Shown: positions 8,865-17,995, counted from the stretch's first letter. The stretch: DNA of 64,000 nucleotides from Pseudomonas sp. PD9R (GCF_019200975.1 NZ_JAHTMR010000009.1:1-64000), one strand, 5' to 3'. A program made the numbers and translations. Notes: generated by a model not told the origin, from the letters alone.

Positions 8865-9569
8865 ATGGGCGCACAGTGGAAGGTTAAACACAAAGAAGCG
8901 GCATCTAACGCCAAGGGCAAGATCTTCGGCAAACTGGTGAAAGAAATCACCATTGCCGCGCGTAACGGTGCCGATGTCACCACTAACGCACACCTGCGCC
9001 TGGTGGTTGAACAGGCTAAAAAAGCCTCGATGCCTCGCGAAACCCTGGAACGTGCGATCAAGAAAGGCTCCGGCCAGCTCGGCGAAACCGTGCAATACCA
9101 TCGCGTGACGTATGAAGGGTTTGCACCGCATCAAGTGCCGCTGATCGTTGAATGTGTGACCGACAACATCAACCGTACCGTCGCTGAAATCCGCGTCGCC
9201 TTCCGCAAGGGCCAACTGGGCGCTTCCGGTTCGGTGGCCTGGGACTTCAACCACGTTGGCATGATCGAAGCCGCGCCGGAAACCCCGGACGCCGATCCGG
9301 AAATGGCCGCTATTGAAGCGGGCGCTCAGGATTTCGAGCCAGGTGAAGACGGCGCAACGCTGTTCCTGACTGAACCTGCAGACCTGGACGCGGTACAAAA
9401 AGCGTTGCCGGGGCAGGGTTTCACCGTGCTGTCGGCCAAGTTGGGTTACCAGCCGAAAAACCCGGTCAGCGGCCTGAGCGATGAGCAGATGGCTGAAGTT
9501 GAAGCCTTCCTCGAAGGCCTCGATAACCACGACGACGTGCAGGACATGTTTGTCGGGTTGGCCGGCTAA
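8865..9569 (+). CDS. YebC/YeeN-family protein
   Basis: 234 aa. The N-terminus MGAQWKVKHKEAASNAKGKIFGKLVKEI is the YebC signature in a variant form (canonical YebC begins MAGHSKWANIKHRKAAQDAKRGK), followed by RNGADVTTNAHLRLVVEQAKKASMP and the NINRTVAEIRVAFRKGQGxLGASGSV-type core. The family was described as transcriptional regulators (PmpR) and more recently as ribosome-associated translation factors. The N-terminus points to the YeeN-like paralogue rather than the copy beside ruvC. Single gene, divergent from the VgrG-like gene. Confidence 0.85.
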   Translation: MGAQWKVKHKEAASNAKGKIFGKLVKEITIAARNGADVTTNAHLRLVVEQAKKASMPRETLERAIKKGSGQLGETVQYHRVTYEGFAPHQVPLIVECVTDNINRTVAEIRVAFRKGQLGASGSVAWDFNHVGMIEAAPETPDADPEMAAIEAGAQDFEPGEDGATLFLTEPADLDAVQKALPGQGFTVLSAKLGYQPKNPVSGLSDEQMAEVEAFLEGLDNHDDVQDMFVGLAG

Positions 9570-9575
9570 ACATCG

Positions 9576-9631
9576 AAAGATCGCAGCCTACGGTGCATCT
9601 GTAGCAGCTGCCGAAGGCTGCGATCTTTTTC
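9576..9631. repeat. REP-like inverted pair
   Basis: GAAAGATCGCAGCC and an inverted GTAGCAGCTGCCGAAGGCTGCGATC with a T run, in the gap between two convergent genes. It probably doubles as a terminator. Confidence 0.75.
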
Positions 9632-10957
9632 TTAATGTGCCGTAATAACTTCCTGTAACACACGCACAATCTCGCTAAACCCCGGTCGGGCCAGCACATC
9701 CGGCTGACAACATCTCTGTTGCAACGCCTCCCACTGCACGCGCAGTTCCTCACTCAACCCCAAATCAATCCGCTCCAGCAATTCCCCCAGCAGCACCCCG
9801 AACGCGCGTACTTCGATGCGTTGCAGTGCACGGCTTTCAGTGTTGTCTTCGAGCGCGTGGAACGACGCCGCACCGAAGTCCCCCAGCAGGCAATCACCGT
9901 GCTCGTCCCACAGAATATTGTGGCCGTAGAGGTCGCCATGGGTAATGCCCTGACGGTGCAAGTGCTCAGCAACTGAGGCAATGCCACGGGCGATGCGCAG
10001 GGCGACATCGGCGGTGAAGCGCGTGTCGTTGGCGTAGATGTCGCGGCTGCAAGAGGCCAGGCTCGGCAGCGCGGCAAGGTTGCGGTAGCTCGGCTCGATC
10101 AGCTGCATCACCAGGCCGTTGGTGTGTTGCGGGTGATCGACAATCCGGCCTTCGACACAAATCAGGTTCGGGTGGATGCCGGCGGTGATGCAGGCGTTCA
10201 TTTCGTGCAACGGCGAGCCATCGCTGGTCATTTCGCCTTTGTAGAGCTTGACCGCAACCTGGGTGTCCGGTTGGCCCGGTCGAGACCAGGCAGCCCGATG
10301 AATCACCCCCGAAGCGCCTTCGCCCAGCTGCTGCTCCAGGCGCACTTGCGACCAGGGAATGCTCGCGGTGGCTTCAAGGGCGGCGGCATCGGCTTCGGTT
10401 TCCAGCGGGTTACCGGCGTAGGCCAGCCAGGTCAGGCTCGGCAGGGCCAGCAGCCACTCGGGCAACTCGGTGAGTTGGTTGGCGGCGATGCGGATCAACT
10501 CAAGCCGATGGCAATCGCGCAAGCTTTCCGGCAAACGCTGCAACCGGTTACCGGCCAGCATGAGTTTTTGCAGGTATGGGCGCTGGCCCAGTTCGGTCGG
10601 CAGTTCAGAGATGCAGTTATCGGTCAGGATCAGCCAGCGCAACAGCGGTGGCAGCGCTTGTCCCGGAACCTGTTCGATACGGTTGGCCTTGAAGCCGACC
10701 ATGGTCAAGGCTTCGCATCGGCCCACACAAACGGGCAGTTCGGTGAACAGGTTGTCCGAGCAGAACAACACCCGCAAGCGGATCAGACGGTGCAAGTCCT
10801 CCGGCAAACTGCGTAGGGCGTTGCCACTGAGATTCAGCACTTCCAGGGAGTCCGCCAGGTCGAATATTTCCCGGGGGAATTCTGTCAGGCCGCAGGCGAG
10901 GTCCAGACGGGTGATGCCGGCCAGCGTGCCGGCGCGCAGTTGTGCGAGGGAATGCAT
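9632..10957 (-). CDS. Leucine-rich-repeat protein kinase fusion
   Basis: 441 aa, no signal peptide or TM. Residues 15-185 hold about seven LRRs of the LxxLxLxxNxLxxLP type (LEVLNLSGNALRSLPEDL, LQKLMLAGNRLQRLPESL). Residues 205-441 form a Ser/Thr-kinase-like domain: glycine loop GEGASG (212-217), VAVK lysine 237, catalytic loop HGDLYGHN (340-347), GDFG with Asp360. The loop is HGD instead of HRD, the usual lysine is Tyr, and the activation segment is very short with no APE motif, so activity or regulation is atypical. Single gene; substrate unknown. LRR plus kinase in one soluble bacterial protein is unusual. Confidence 0.85.
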   Translation of the reverse strand: MHSLAQLRAGTLAGITRLDLACGLTEFPREIFDLADSLEVLNLSGNALRSLPEDLHRLIRLRVLFCSDNLFTELPVCVGRCEALTMVGFKANRIEQVPGQALPPLLRWLILTDNCISELPTELGQRPYLQKLMLAGNRLQRLPESLRDCHRLELIRIAANQLTELPEWLLALPSLTWLAYAGNPLETEADAAALEATASIPWSQVRLEQQLGEGASGVIHRAAWSRPGQPDTQVAVKLYKGEMTSDGSPLHEMNACITAGIHPNLICVEGRIVDHPQHTNGLVMQLIEPSYRNLAALPSLASCSRDIYANDTRFTADVALRIARGIASVAEHLHRQGITHGDLYGHNILWDEHGDCLLGDFGAASFHALEDNTESRALQRIEVRAFGVLLGELLERIDLGLSEELRVQWEALQQRCCQPDVLARPGFSEIVRVLQEVITAH

Positions 10958-11030
10958 GAGCGGGGTTCGCCATCGATCGAATGAATGGGCGGCATGATAG
11001 CGACTTGAGGCCTTGGCAAGGCCAAAAAGA

Positions 11031-11090
11031 TCAGCTCCTACGGGAGATTGCGTTCAATGCAGGAGCTGCCGAAGGCTGCGATCTTTTGAT
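11031..11090. repeat. REP-like inverted pair
   Basis: TCAGCTCCTACGGG followed by CAGGAGCTGCCGAAGGCTGCGATC; the left arm is short, so this may be one full REP plus a degraded partner. It lies just 3' of the zapE-like gene. Confidence 0.6.
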
Positions 11091-11097
11091 TTTTAAT

Positions 11098-12225
11098 CTA
11101 TTCCTCCCGGATTTCCACCAACTGCCCCAACCGACTGCGCGTACGCGCCAGGTCAATGGCATCGCCACCCAGGCTTTCGCGCAATGAGCGCTGCCCAAGC
11201 AGAGTCAGATGCTTGTCCTGGTCGTACAAAACGTCCACCAGATTAATGAAGCGCTGCTGTGCAGCAATCGAACAGTCGGCCAGGTCGGGCAGCTTGTCGA
11301 TGATCCAGTGATCGAAGCGCCGGCACAGTTCCAGATAATCCATGACCGCCGTGGGCTGGTCGCACAGGTCACTGAAGGTAAAACCGATGGTGCGCCCTTC
11401 GCAGTAGCGCGCGGAGAGGTGGCGTGTGCCGACGGGCAGGGCAATGGCCGGTGCATCGGCGGCTGGCAGGTTCGACGCCTGACGCTGTGACGCGGTGGCG
11501 GGCCAGACGTATTGGCCCTGGGTAAACAGTTGTTGCGCGTGGGTCCTGGCCTGACTGCGGTAGTCGTGCGGCCCGCCGACTTCCATCACCTGCATACGCG
11601 TGTTGATCAGGTCGATCACCGGCTTGAATCGCGCGTGGTACAGCGGGTTGGGCAACAGGCCTTCCGGCGGATAATTGGAGGTGACCAGCAACAGAATGCC
11701 GCGCCGGAATAGCGCCTTGAACAGCCGCGTGATCAGCATCGCATCGCCGATGTCATGCACATGGAATTCGTCGAAACACAGCACCCGGCAATCGCGCAGC
11801 AACTCATCGAGGGTGGTCGCCAGTGCATCCGGTTGCTCGCGATGGCTGAACATGCCCTGGTGCAACCGGGCAAAAAACTCGTGGAAGTGCAGACGCTGTT
11901 TTTGCGCGAGGGGGATGGCCTGGAAAAAACCGTCGAGCAACCAGCTCTTGCCGCGACCGACGGCGCCATGCAAGTAAAGACCGGGCAAGGTCTTCGCTGA
12001 CGCAGCCAGCAGTGTTGTGGCGTGTTGTGCCATGCAATCAATGACGCGCTGCTGGCTGTGGCTGAGGGTATAGCCCTGAGAATGGGCCTTGTGGTGAAAG
12101 TAGTCGTGGATCACCCGGCCTGTCGCGACCCCGCTGGCGGACGCAGTCGATGCCTTGCCGAAGAGGCGGCGCAGTGCTGGCCAGCGTGGCTTGAAGCGCG
12201 AACGGTTGGGCGGTCGAACGGTCAC
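11098..12225 (-). CDS. zapE: ZapE/AFG1-like ATPase
   Basis: 375 aa AAA-type P-loop ATPase. Walker A GAVGRGKS at 87-94, Walker B VLCFDEF at 148-154, and a LFRRGILLLVTSNYPPEGLLPNPLYHARF segment characteristic of the AFG1/ZapE family. E. coli ZapE associates with the Z-ring and affects constriction in stressed cells; pseudomonads often carry more than one homologue, and this could be the accessory copy. Single gene, divergent from the pilus operon, with no division genes nearby. The N-terminal 40 residues are basic and variable. Confidence 0.85.
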   Translation of the reverse strand: MTVRPPNRSRFKPRWPALRRLFGKASTASASGVATGRVIHDYFHHKAHSQGYTLSHSQQRVIDCMAQHATTLLAASAKTLPGLYLHGAVGRGKSWLLDGFFQAIPLAQKQRLHFHEFFARLHQGMFSHREQPDALATTLDELLRDCRVLCFDEFHVHDIGDAMLITRLFKALFRRGILLLVTSNYPPEGLLPNPLYHARFKPVIDLINTRMQVMEVGGPHDYRSQARTHAQQLFTQGQYVWPATASQRQASNLPAADAPAIALPVGTRHLSARYCEGRTIGFTFSDLCDQPTAVMDYLELCRRFDHWIIDKLPDLADCSIAAQQRFINLVDVLYDQDKHLTLLGQRSLRESLGGDAIDLARTRSRLGQLVEIREE

Positions 12226-12509
12226 TGTGGTGTCACCCCGTCATCGTCAGGCAAGCGCCCCGGACTGGGGCGGCATAGTGTAACCAGAGGGGGGAATTCG
12301 CTTCCAGTTGTGTCGATGGAATCAAGGCTTTTCTCGACAAAATACTCGGGTGTGTACAGCTTATTTCGCGCCGCAATGACGGCGTTTTGCAGCTGAGACG
12401 GTACAAATTCACGTTTTCGGAGTGGATCCAGTTTCGTTCGTTCACTGGCGATTTCCCGGTGTGTTGCTAACCTGTTTTTTACAAGTCACCCCTCAAAAGG
12501 AATGGGGCC
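12226..12509. other. Intergenic region upstream of the pilus operon
   Basis: 284 bp between the divergent zapE-like gene and the first pilin gene. It must hold the pilus promoter; no convincing -35/-10 pair or operator could be fixed by eye. An AAAAGGA ribosome-binding site lies at 12495-12501, before the GTG start at 12510. Confidence 0.5.
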
Positions 12510-13037
12510 GTGAATGGACATGTGGTGTTGGCAGTCTTGGGCCTGGGGCTCAGTGCAACGATATCGGCCGCCGAGCTTCAGGTGGAGGTGCGGGTCGACG
12601 TACAACGTGGCTGTCAATTGGTCGGGCAACAACGCACGGCGGGCATCGAGCAATTGGGCGTGCTCGATTTCGGCACTACGGCGCGGCTGGATAATCCCGC
12701 CGGGCCGCTGGGCACGGCGCTGATGAACGAGCGCCTGCCAAGGCTCGAATGCAATCCCGATACCCCTTATCAATTACGCGTTGATGGCGGCCTGCACGGT
12801 GGCGTCGGCGACGTGCGTTACATGGCGGGAAGCGCCGCACACAGCAAACCCATTCCTTATCGGCTTTATCAGGACCCGGCGCGGCGAATCCCGCTGGCGG
12901 TGGACGTGCCGATGAGTGGCCGGGTGCCGGAGACCGGATCGGTGGATTTGCCGCTGTACGCGCGTATTGAACCCTTGGCGGAGATACCGCGGGTCAGCCG
13001 TTACTCGGACCTGGTGAAGGTGACGGTCAGCTGGTAG
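12510..13037 (+). CDS. Csu-type pilin subunit (SCPU domain)
   Basis: 175 aa, GTG start at 12510 with AAAAGGA upstream. A signal peptide ends near SAA (about residue 20), followed by a spore coat U (SCPU) domain with the conserved RGCQLVG...LGVLDFG start, a second Cys in RLECNPDT and a terminal VKVTVSW strand. The two cysteines probably form the disulfide typical of Csu pilins. It is exported by Sec and folded by the periplasmic chaperone encoded at 14757. First gene of a seven-gene operon; a minor subunit is likely from its divergence. Confidence 0.82.
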   Translation: MNGHVVLAVLGLGLSATISAAELQVEVRVDVQRGCQLVGQQRTAGIEQLGVLDFGTTARLDNPAGPLGTALMNERLPRLECNPDTPYQLRVDGGLHGGVGDVRYMAGSAAHSKPIPYRLYQDPARRIPLAVDVPMSGRVPETGSVDLPLYARIEPLAEIPRVSRYSDLVKVTVSW

Positions 13038-13132
13038 ACGACTGTGCAGCAAACAACCTACCGGACTCGGGTTGGCAGGGAAGGGGCGTTCGCGGACGAA
13101 CGGCCGTGTCTGAAGGAGTAGTGGTTGTCGTG

Positions 13133-13666
13133 ATGAAAGGCAGGCTCTGGAAAGTGTTCACCTTCGGCGCGCTGGTGTTGCTGGCCCCCGTTGTGCAAGC
13201 GGCCATCAGCGGGCAGATCCATGCGCGGCTGACCATCATCGCCGGTTGCGAAGTGACCAATGGCACCCGCTCTGGCAGCCCGGTCAGCGACTTCGGCACG
13301 CTCGATTTCGGCCAGCAAGGCCCTACCTGGAACAACCCGATCGAGGCCAGCCTCAGTGATGACGGCAGCGGCAAACTGAACGTCGCCTGCAATCCCTCGG
13401 TCACCGGTTTCACCGTCACCATCGATGGCGGCACGCACGGCGACGGCACCACCCGGCGACTGAGCAACGGCACGCAGACCATTCCCTATCAATTGTTCCT
13501 CGATGCTTCCGGCAACCAGAGCTACAACATCGGGCAACAACACAATTTCGCTGTCACCAGCGGGGCGCAAGTACCGATTCCGGTATTCGGCTCCGTGGTA
13601 GCGAACGCCCGCGCGTTACCGGCCGGTGTCTATACCGACACCCTGACGGTGACGCTCGACTGGTAA
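13133..13666 (+). CDS. Csu-type pilin subunit (SCPU domain)
   Basis: 177 aa from ATG 13133 (MKGRLWKVFTFGALVLLAPVVQA); GAAGGAG at 13112-13118 would also fit the GTG at 13130. Signal peptide cleavage is expected after VQA. The mature part has AGCEVTNG, DFGTLDFG, a second Cys in NVACNPS, IDGGTHGDG and a C-terminal DTLTVTLDW strand, the standard SCPU pattern. Donor-strand exchange with neighbours is expected. It is 95 bp after the preceding pilin gene. Confidence 0.83.
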   Translation: MKGRLWKVFTFGALVLLAPVVQAAISGQIHARLTIIAGCEVTNGTRSGSPVSDFGTLDFGQQGPTWNNPIEASLSDDGSGKLNVACNPSVTGFTVTIDGGTHGDGTTRRLSNGTQTIPYQLFLDASGNQSYNIGQQHNFAVTSGAQVPIPVFGSVVANARALPAGVYTDTLTVTLDW

Positions 13667-13686
13667 ACCTGTAGAGGACGGACACC

Positions 13687-14223
13687 ATGCACATGCTTGT
13701 ATCAAAGATAGGTTTGTCATTGCTCGGCCTGATGTTGGGAGCCGGCGTCCAGGCGGCCACCACTGTCACGGGCCAGATTAACTCCAGCCTGATCCTGACC
13801 AGCAGTTGTCAGGTGAACGGCGTCGGCGGCTCCAGCAACCTGAATTTCGGTTCGTTGAACTTCGGCACCACCAATAGCCTGTTCACCTCGGCCAGCGGGC
13901 AAGTACTCGGCGGTGGCGGTGGGGCGCTGTCGATTCTCTGCTCCAACGGCACCACACCCACGGTCAAGGTGCGTGCCGGTGCCAACGACGGGAAATCGTC
14001 GGGCGGCACCCGTGCGCTGTTCGACGGTGTCGCCAATTACGTGCCATACGACTTGTACACCGATGCCGGTCACTCGCAGATTTTGGCCATTGACGGCGTG
14101 ATCAACCTTGCCGCCAGCACTGGCGTAGCGCAGACCGTGAACATCTACGGCCAGGCCCTGGGCAAGGCCGGACTGCCGGCAGGCACCTACACCGACACCG
14201 TTGCCGTCGAACTGACCTTTTAG
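13687..14223 (+). CDS. Csu-type pilin subunit, candidate major pilin
   Basis: 178 aa with a signal peptide ending VQAA (about residue 22). SCPU features: SSCQVNG, LNFGSLNFG, ILCSNG, a YVPYDLYTDA segment and DTVAVELTF at the C-terminus. It is rich in Gly, Ser and Thr and has low charge, like CsuA/B major rod subunits, which is why it is the best candidate for the shaft. Starts 20 bp after the previous stop. Confidence 0.83.
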   Translation: MHMLVSKIGLSLLGLMLGAGVQAATTVTGQINSSLILTSSCQVNGVGGSSNLNFGSLNFGTTNSLFTSASGQVLGGGGGALSILCSNGTTPTVKVRAGANDGKSSGGTRALFDGVANYVPYDLYTDAGHSQILAIDGVINLAASTGVAQTVNIYGQALGKAGLPAGTYTDTVAVELTF

Positions 14224-14227
14224 GGAG

Positions 14228-14728
14228 ATGAACGGCCACGGTTGTGCGGCGCTGCTCCTGTTCTGCGGGGCGAGTGTGCCGTTGCCGCTGGCGGCGGTGA
14301 CCAGCCAGAGCTTTCAGGTCAGTGCCACGGTAACCGCCGGTTGCCTGGTGGTCGGCGGGGTTTCCAGTTACGGCAACCTGAATTTCGGCAGTCGCCCGGC
14401 CCTGGCTACCGGCACGGTGCAGGTGGCGCTGACCGGGGGCGTGCAGTTGCAGTGCACGCCGGGCGTGACGCTGAACATGAGTGTCGATGGCGGCCAGTAC
14501 AACAGTGGCGGCCGACATCTGCAGCTCACCACCGGCAGCAATCGGGTGGCGTACCAACTGTTTCGCGATGCGGCGTTCAGCCAGAGCCTGGGCATCGGCC
14601 AGAGCGTAACCGTGGCCTATAGCGATGCAAACAACATCAGCCTGCCGATTTACGGTCAGGTGCAGCTACCGGGCAATCAACCCGGAGGAACATACAGCGA
14701 TGTGCTGCAAGTGCAGCTGTCGTGGTAA
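14228..14728 (+). CDS. Csu-type pilin subunit (SCPU domain)
   Basis: 166 aa, start ATG 14228 only 4 bp after the previous stop with GGGAG at 14222-14226, so translation is probably coupled. Signal peptide ending LAA, then SCPU motifs AGCLVVGG, LNFGS, LQCTPG, SVDGGQYN and terminal DVLQVQLSW. Probably the subunit next to the usher/tip (CsuB-like) by position before the chaperone gene. Confidence 0.83.
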   Translation: MNGHGCAALLLFCGASVPLPLAAVTSQSFQVSATVTAGCLVVGGVSSYGNLNFGSRPALATGTVQVALTGGVQLQCTPGVTLNMSVDGGQYNSGGRHLQLTTGSNRVAYQLFRDAAFSQSLGIGQSVTVAYSDANNISLPIYGQVQLPGNQPGGTYSDVLQVQLSW

Positions 14729-14756
14729 CGGAATGATTGGCCATAGGAGTCGGCAT

Positions 14757-15545
14757 ATGTATTCACCCTCGCGGCGGCCTTCGGTCGTGTGTCATGCGCT
14801 GTTGGCCTTGCTCTGGCTGGGAGCAGCCAAGGTACAGGCGGCCAGTTCGGTGCTGATCTGGCCGATTGATCCGGTGCTGGAAGCCGATCAACAGGCCAGT
14901 GCGTTGTGGCTGGAAAATCGCGGCAACGAAACCGCCAACCTGCAGATCCGCGTGTTTGCCTGGAGCCAAAGCGGTTTCAGCGATCAGTACCAAAACCAGC
15001 GCGACGTGATCGGCAGCCCACCCGTGGCGAAAATCGAACCGGGCCAGAAGCAATTGGTACGTCTGACGCGCACTCGGCAAATCCCGCCGGGGCAGGAACT
15101 GGCTTACCGCATCATCATCGATGAAATTCCCTCGGCGAAACCACCGGCGGCTGAAGACGGCAAAACCGCCGCAGCGATTCGTTTTCAGATGCGCTATTCG
15201 GTGCCGCTGTTTGCCTATGGCGAAGGTCTTTGGAGCAAGGAAGACACCACCCGCCCGCGTGATCCAAAAGGTGTGGGCCTGCCAGATTTGAGCTGGCGCA
15301 CAGTGGCGGTGGACGGGCGTCCTTACGTTGAAGTGCGCAATCAGGGCGCGGTGCATGCGCGGCTTACCGACGTGGCGCTGAAGCAGGGCAGCCAGACCAG
15401 ACCCTTGGTGGAAGGGTTGCTGGGTTATGTGCTGCCCGGCGCGATCATGCGATGGCCGGCGCCCGGACCGCTTGCCGGCGACCCGGCGTTGCAGGTGCGG
15501 ATCAATGGCGCACCGCAGATTCAGAGTGTCGCGCCGGCCAAATGA
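14757..15545 (+). CDS. csuC: Periplasmic pilus chaperone, CsuC-like
   Basis: 262 aa from ATG 14757 with TAGGAG 8 bp upstream; longer readings overlap the preceding pilin gene. Signal peptide to about VQA (24), then a PapD-like two-Ig chaperone: VLIWPIDPVLEADQQASALWLENRGNE in domain 1 and the basic RFQMRYSVPLFAY strand that binds the pilin C-terminus. It holds subunits in the periplasm and delivers them to the usher encoded next. Confidence 0.87.
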   Translation: MYSPSRRPSVVCHALLALLWLGAAKVQAASSVLIWPIDPVLEADQQASALWLENRGNETANLQIRVFAWSQSGFSDQYQNQRDVIGSPPVAKIEPGQKQLVRLTRTRQIPPGQELAYRIIIDEIPSAKPPAAEDGKTAAAIRFQMRYSVPLFAYGEGLWSKEDTTRPRDPKGVGLPDLSWRTVAVDGRPYVEVRNQGAVHARLTDVALKQGSQTRPLVEGLLGYVLPGAIMRWPAPGPLAGDPALQVRINGAPQIQSVAPAK

Positions 15546-15559
15546 ACACACGCGTTCAC

Positions 15560-15590
15560 CTGTAGGAGCTGCCGAAGGCTGCGATCTTTT
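15560..15590 (+). repeat. Single REP-like element inside the pilus operon
   Basis: CTGTAGGAGCTGCCGAAGGC continuing to GCGATCTTTT, one unpaired copy between the chaperone and usher genes. It sits 20 bp before the usher start and could reduce usher translation or mRNA level relative to the pilins. Confidence 0.75.
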
Positions 15591-15610
15591 CAGGCAGCAC
15601 ACGGAGGAAA

Positions 15611-17995
15611 ATGTCCAGTGACGGACAACAAGCCGTAATGAGCCAGGGTAGGGCTCGCAGTGTGCAGCGTCCGTTGTGGGTCGTTGGCTGTGTCTGTTGC
15701 CTGGCACTCGTTCATCCCGCAGAGGCCGGTGATCTGCCGCCTCCGCCCAGTGGCATGGAGGCTGTAGCCGATGCGCAGTTGTTTCTGGAACTGGTGGTCA
15801 ACCAGATGAACACCGGACGGGTCGTGGCGGTCGAGCAGCGTAACGGGCAGCTCTTTGTGCCGGCCAGCGCATTGCGTGACACCGGCATGAAGTTGCCGGA
15901 CAGCACCGGCGTCGAAGTCGGCCTCGACAGCGTGCCGGGCCTGCACAGCGAGTACGACGGCAACGGTCAACGGCTGCTGCTCGACGTCCCGCCAGACTGG
16001 CTGCCCGAACAGTTTATCGGTCGTCGTGACGTCTATCCGCGCACCCCGGCCCTGAGCAGTTTCGGGGCGTTACTCAACTATGACCTGTACCTCAACGACA
16101 CCGATGACGCCGGCACTTATCTGGCGGCCTGGAACGAAGTGCGGGTATTCGACAACTGGGGCACGTTGTCCAACACCGGGCAATATCGCCGCACGATGTC
16201 GGGGGATGAAGTCAATACGCTGAACAATGGCTACCTGCGCTACGACACCACCTGGCGCTACTCCGATGATGATCGGCTGCTCACGTACGAGGCCGGCGAT
16301 CTCGTGAGCGGTGCCTTGCCCTGGAGCAATTCAGTGCGTCTGGGCGGGGTGCAGTTGTCCCGGGATTTCGGCGTGCGCCCGGACTTGGTGACTTACCCGT
16401 TGCCGCAGTTCGCCGGGGAGGCGGCGGTGCCGTCATCGGTGGATCTGTTTATCAACGGCTACAAATCCAGCAGCGCCGAGCTGCAACCCGGCCCCTACAC
16501 GCTGACCAATATCCCGTTCATCAACGGCGCCGGCGAAGCGGTGGTGGTCACCACCGATGCTTTGGGTCGACAGGTCTCGACCACGGTGCCGTTCTACGTC
16601 ACCAGCAGCCTGTTGCAAAAAGGCTTGAGCGATTTCTCGGTGGCCGCCGGCACCTTGCGCCAGGATTACGGCCTTCGCGATTTCAGCTACGGCCCCGGTG
16701 CCAGTTCCGGCAGTTTGCGTTATGGCCTGAGCGACAACCTCACCCTGGAAAGCCATGCCGAAGCGTCTGATTCACTGACCCTGGGCGGTATCGGCGGCAA
16801 TCTTCGCCTGGGCAATTTCGGCGTGCTCAACACCGCCATCAGCCAAAGCCGTTTCGACGGTGAAAGTGGTCAACAACTGAGCCTCGGCTATCAATACAGC
16901 AGCCAGCGCTACAGCTTCTCTTATCAGCGTTTGCAACGCCGTGACCAATACGCTGACCTGACCCTGGTCGACAGCCCTTACACCGCGCTGAGCAAACGCA
17001 GTGAGCAGGCAACCCTGAGCCTGAACCTCGACAGCTGGGGCAGCCTCGGTGCCGGCTACTTCGACGTGCGCGCCGCCGATGACTCACGCACGCGCTTGCT
17101 CAACCTGACATGGAGCAAACCGTTGTGGCGCAACACCAGTTTTTATCTGTCGGCCAACCGCGAAATCGGCGACAGCAACTGGGCGGTGCAGGCGCAACTG
17201 GTCATTCCGTTCGATTTGCGCGGCAGCCTGGCCATCAGCAGTGAGCGCAGCAAGGCCGGGCAAACCCAGCAACGGGTCAACTACAGCCGCGCCGTGCCGA
17301 CCGAAGGCGGCGTGGGTTTCAACCTTGGTTACGCCGATGGCGACGGGCCGGATTATCGTCAGGCCGATGTGACCTGGCGACTGCAATCAGTGCAATTGCA
17401 GGCCGGCGTCTACGGCAACAGCGATGTCGAAACCCGCTGGGCCGATGCCAGCGGTTCGTTGGTGTGGATGGACCGCCAGGTGTTCGCCGCCAACCGCATC
17501 GACGACGCTTTTGTGGTCGTGAGCACCGACGGCTACGCCGACGTTCCGGTGCGATACGAAAACCAGCAGGTCGGCCAGACCGATCGCAACGGCCACTTGC
17601 TCGTGCCGTGGAGCAGCGCCTATTACCGTGGCAAATATGAAATCGACCCGCTGAACCTGCCGGCCAACGTGCGCAGCCCGAACGTCGAACAACGCATCGC
17701 GGTACGCCGAGGCAGCGGATATCTGCTGGAATTTCCATTGAGCCGGGTGCTCGCCGCAAGCATCGTCCTGGTGGATGCGCAACAGCAGAACCTGCCCTTG
17801 GGCAGCGGCGTGGTGCATGAGCAAAGCGGCGCGCAAACGGTAGTGGGTTGGGACGGTCTGGTTTACCTGGAAAACCTGCAGGCGCAGAACAGTTTGCGGG
17901 TGAGTCTGGCCGATGGGAAAACCTGTCAGGTGCAGTTTGCCGTCGACATGCAGCAGGATCAGATCCCGCTGATCGGGCCGTTGGTGTGTCAGTGA
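15611..17995 (+). CDS. csuD: Outer-membrane usher, CsuD-like
   Basis: 794 aa, ATG at 15611 closely preceded by GGAGG at 15603-15607. Signal peptide to about PAEAG (40). FimD/CsuD-type usher: N-terminal LFLELVVNQMNTGRVVAVEQRNG periplasmic domain, a long beta-barrel starting around FGALLNYDLYLND with the SSVDLFINGYKSSSAELQPGPYTLTNIP plug region near 270-300, and a C-terminal CTD rich in short strands ending GPLVCQ. It secretes and polymerises the Csu-type pilins. The next gene starts inside its stop codon. Confidence 0.9.
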   Translation: MSSDGQQAVMSQGRARSVQRPLWVVGCVCCLALVHPAEAGDLPPPPSGMEAVADAQLFLELVVNQMNTGRVVAVEQRNGQLFVPASALRDTGMKLPDSTGVEVGLDSVPGLHSEYDGNGQRLLLDVPPDWLPEQFIGRRDVYPRTPALSSFGALLNYDLYLNDTDDAGTYLAAWNEVRVFDNWGTLSNTGQYRRTMSGDEVNTLNNGYLRYDTTWRYSDDDRLLTYEAGDLVSGALPWSNSVRLGGVQLSRDFGVRPDLVTYPLPQFAGEAAVPSSVDLFINGYKSSSAELQPGPYTLTNIPFINGAGEAVVVTTDALGRQVSTTVPFYVTSSLLQKGLSDFSVAAGTLRQDYGLRDFSYGPGASSGSLRYGLSDNLTLESHAEASDSLTLGGIGGNLRLGNFGVLNTAISQSRFDGESGQQLSLGYQYSSQRYSFSYQRLQRRDQYADLTLVDSPYTALSKRSEQATLSLNLDSWGSLGAGYFDVRAADDSRTRLLNLTWSKPLWRNTSFYLSANREIGDSNWAVQAQLVIPFDLRGSLAISSERSKAGQTQQRVNYSRAVPTEGGVGFNLGYADGDGPDYRQADVTWRLQSVQLQAGVYGNSDVETRWADASGSLVWMDRQVFAANRIDDAFVVVSTDGYADVPVRYENQQVGQTDRNGHLLVPWSSAYYRGKYEIDPLNLPANVRSPNVEQRIAVRRGSGYLLEFPLSRVLAASIVLVDAQQQNLPLGSGVVHEQSGAQTVVGWDGLVYLENLQAQNSLRVSLADGKTCQVQFAVDMQQDQIPLIGPLVCQ

